DNA of 21,426 nucleotides from a virus: IMG/VR virus record IMGVR_UViG_3300040801_001555, positions 1-21,426 of that record; one strand, given 5' to 3'. How positions within the stretch are numbered: position 1 is the first letter of the stretch; every line of letters starts with the position of its first letter. A program made the translations under genes and the position numbers. The notes beneath the pieces are model-generated. The model searched no databases, had not been told where the DNA came from, and worked only from the letters and a program-made list of their open reading frames with translations. Of the stretch, positions 19,969 to 21,426 are shown in pieces.

Positions 19969-21426
19969 ATGACTAAACTAAAATACCCAGAATGCTTAAT
20001 GTCTGCGGGGCTAAGGGTTGTTGGAAAGTACAAAACTAGTAATGACCATGTAGATATAAAATGTTTGCTGTGTGGGGACGTATTTAACGCAACACCCAAA
20101 TCCAAAATGAGTAATTATAAAAAACATAAAACCAAGGGATGTCCTAAATGTACATGGGAGGCTCGTTATCAAAATATAAATGAATCCAATACAAAGAAAC
20201 TTAAGAATATGGGCTATAAGTTAATAACTCCATATACTGGACTTTATGAAGACATTGAGTTAGTTAACACGAATTGTGATTGCGGTAGGTCTTGGGTAAC
20301 TAAGCCATCTAGAATATTTACGGGAAGGTCATTTTGTAAGCCATGCAATGACGAAACTAAAGCTGAACGAATGCATTATTGGAACAATAAAAGGTCGGAA
20401 AAGGCTATTAAGAATCTTGAGGGGTTTGAATATTACAGAAAAAAAGTTCGCTTATTGTCAGAGCAGGTGTATAGAGATAATTTAGAATATTTCACAGAAA
20501 GTAATAAAAAAACAAGGGGAAGAAATAAACACCATTTAGATCATATATTATCTATATCGTTCTGCTTCCAATACAATATTCCCCCAGAAATATGCGCAGA
20601 TAAAACTAATCTACAATTACTGAAAGAATCCGTTAATATAAAAAAGCATAAAAATATAACCCATAAAATACCGAAAATTTTTGATGAATATTTAGATTCT
20701 TCTAAAATAATAAGAAATTTTACAAATACCATACACAGAGAAATACCGGTCAAATCTGAAAAATGGTACAGAGTTGAAAATATAGATATACCAATATATT
20801 TTCATGAGCAGAAATTGGCTATATTTTTGCTGACTTTTGATTTCTATAAAGAATCGAACTTAAAAAACAAAAAACATGCTCAAAATATAAGTAATATTCT
20901 CAATAACAAGGGTATCCGCTCAATCATGTTTACTGAAGATGAATGGATGGACAAAAGATCATTAATTATAAACAAGATTAATCATTTTGTCGGAAAAAAT
21001 ACTGCGCCAAAGGTCTATGCTCGAAAGTGTAAAATAAAAGACATATCCGCCACCGAAAAATCCAATTTCTTAAAAAGGTACCACATACAGGGTAATGATA
21101 GGAGTAATATACATCTGGGTCTATATTGTGGAGAAACATTAGTTTCCGTCATGACATTTAGTAGACCTAAAATTTTTATGAAAGGTGCCGATACCGATAA
21201 AAATAATGTTTATGAACTGTCCCGATTTGCGAATACTGATGATTATAGGGTAGTTGGGTCTTTCCCCAAGTTATTAAAATACTTCGTAAGAAATTACAAG
21301 TTTGAAAAAATATTCAGTTTTGCTAATTTAAAAATAAGTCGAGGTGAAATTTATGAGAAAAATGGATTTATACTATCAGAAATATTACCCCCGGATTATT
21401 CTTACATAGTCGAAGGCAAACTAAAA
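19969..21426 (+). CDS. Multi-domain homing endonuclease (partial, runs off the window)
   Basis: An ORF of at least 486 codons with no stop before the window edge. The N-terminus has two zinc-ribbon units: C32xxC35 with C58xxC61, and C103xC105 with C123xxC126. Residues about 183-230 carry an HNH-like core: HHLDHILSI (188-196), IPPEI and NLQLL, then N223. Residues 265-340 resemble the Vsr-like PD-(D/E)XK (EDxHD) domain, keeping TEDEW (322-326). The usual 'EfnGlyWH' core, however, is replaced by FLLTFDFYKE, so this part may be inactive. Residues 350-480 form the associated C-terminal module (RYHIQG, VSVMTFSRP, YELSRFAN, SRGEIYEKNGF). Its position right after gene 23 parallels segD in T4. It is visibly more AT-rich than gene 23. 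Confidence 0.85.
   Translation, partial: MTKLKYPECLMSAGLRVVGKYKTSNDHVDIKCLLCGDVFNATPKSKMSNYKKHKTKGCPKCTWEARYQNINESNTKKLKNMGYKLITPYTGLYEDIELVNTNCDCGRSWVTKPSRIFTGRSFCKPCNDETKAERMHYWNNKRSEKAIKNLEGFEYYRKKVRLLSEQVYRDNLEYFTESNKKTRGRNKHHLDHILSISFCFQYNIPPEICADKTNLQLLKESVNIKKHKNITHKIPKIFDEYLDSSKIIRNFTNTIHREIPVKSEKWYRVENIDIPIYFHEQKLAIFLLTFDFYKESNLKNKKHAQNISNILNNKGIRSIMFTEDEWMDKRSLIINKINHFVGKNTAPKVYARKCKIKDISATEKSNFLKRYHIQGNDRSNIHLGLYCGETLVSVMTFSRPKIFMKGADTDKNNVYELSRFANTDDYRVVGSFPKLLKYFVRNYKFEKIFSFANLKISRGEIYEKNGFILSEILPPDYSYIVEGKLK

Noticed and set aside
1-21426. CRISPR array, insertion sequence, integrase or prophage attachment site
   Set aside because: No regularly spaced repeats, transposase, integrase or flanking direct repeats were seen; mobile DNA here is of the homing-endonuclease type.

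Overview
This window is a stretch of a T4-like (gp23-type) tailed-phage genome. The diagnostic genes are at the right end: a gp22-type prohead scaffold (17441-18394) followed directly by a gp23-type major capsid protein (18446-19858). T4-like boxes of the form NATAAATA precede many genes on both strands, and an ATP-dependent DNA ligase, a dihydrofolate reductase and eight scattered tRNA genes fit the same assignment. The compact AT-rich coding, the frequent ATGA overlaps and the 'CWDGY...' and 'RCDGPTKK...' protein motifs resemble marine or aquatic T4-like phages. The host cannot be named from the sequence.

Layout. 1-2151: tRNA-Arg, then ligase, DHFR and a small zinc-ribbon protein in an overlapping operon. 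2169-4269: four consecutive genes whose otherwise unrelated products share the N-terminal leader MKLxxLF(x)E, which looks like the capsid-targeting/prohead-protease leader of T4 internal proteins. 4281-5216: tRNA-Pro, a membrane protein, an HNH endonuclease and tRNA-Trp. 5223-6167 (minus strand): a shortened paralogue of the major capsid protein. 6246-10374: a surface-glycan cassette made of a three-domain GT2/SAM-like/GT8 fusion, a GT2 paralogue, a hexapeptide acyltransferase and a capsule-synthesis-type transferase. 10384-11876: small conserved and unknown genes with tRNA-Thr. 11926-13745: a CCA-adding-type nucleotidyltransferase that carries the same kind of leader, then a methyltransferase. 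13729-14133 (minus): an unknown late gene. 14250-15037: HNH endonuclease, tRNA-Pro, tRNA-Val. 15053-17152: small genes, a sulfotransferase-like protein, tRNA-Ser and tRNA-Met. 17153-17440: the only sizeable non-coding stretch, which includes the late promoter of the 22-23 head operon. 19889-19919: a strong terminator. 19969-end: a large multi-domain homing endonuclease, cut by the window edge.

How it fits together. The scaffold, capsid, capsid paralogue and leader-bearing proteins form a head-assembly theme: five proteins look like candidates for packaging in the prohead and trimming by a gp21-type protease, although that protease gene is not in the window. The glycan genes could modify the host surface or the virion. 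Three free-standing homing endonucleases sit beside conserved targets (two beside tRNAs, one beside gene 23). The late boxes fall into two classes. Some lie 22-42 nt before a start, mostly with a Shine-Dalgarno sequence. Others lie only 5-6 nt before an ATG with no Shine-Dalgarno, which would place the transcript start at or next to the start codon and suggests leaderless late mRNAs.
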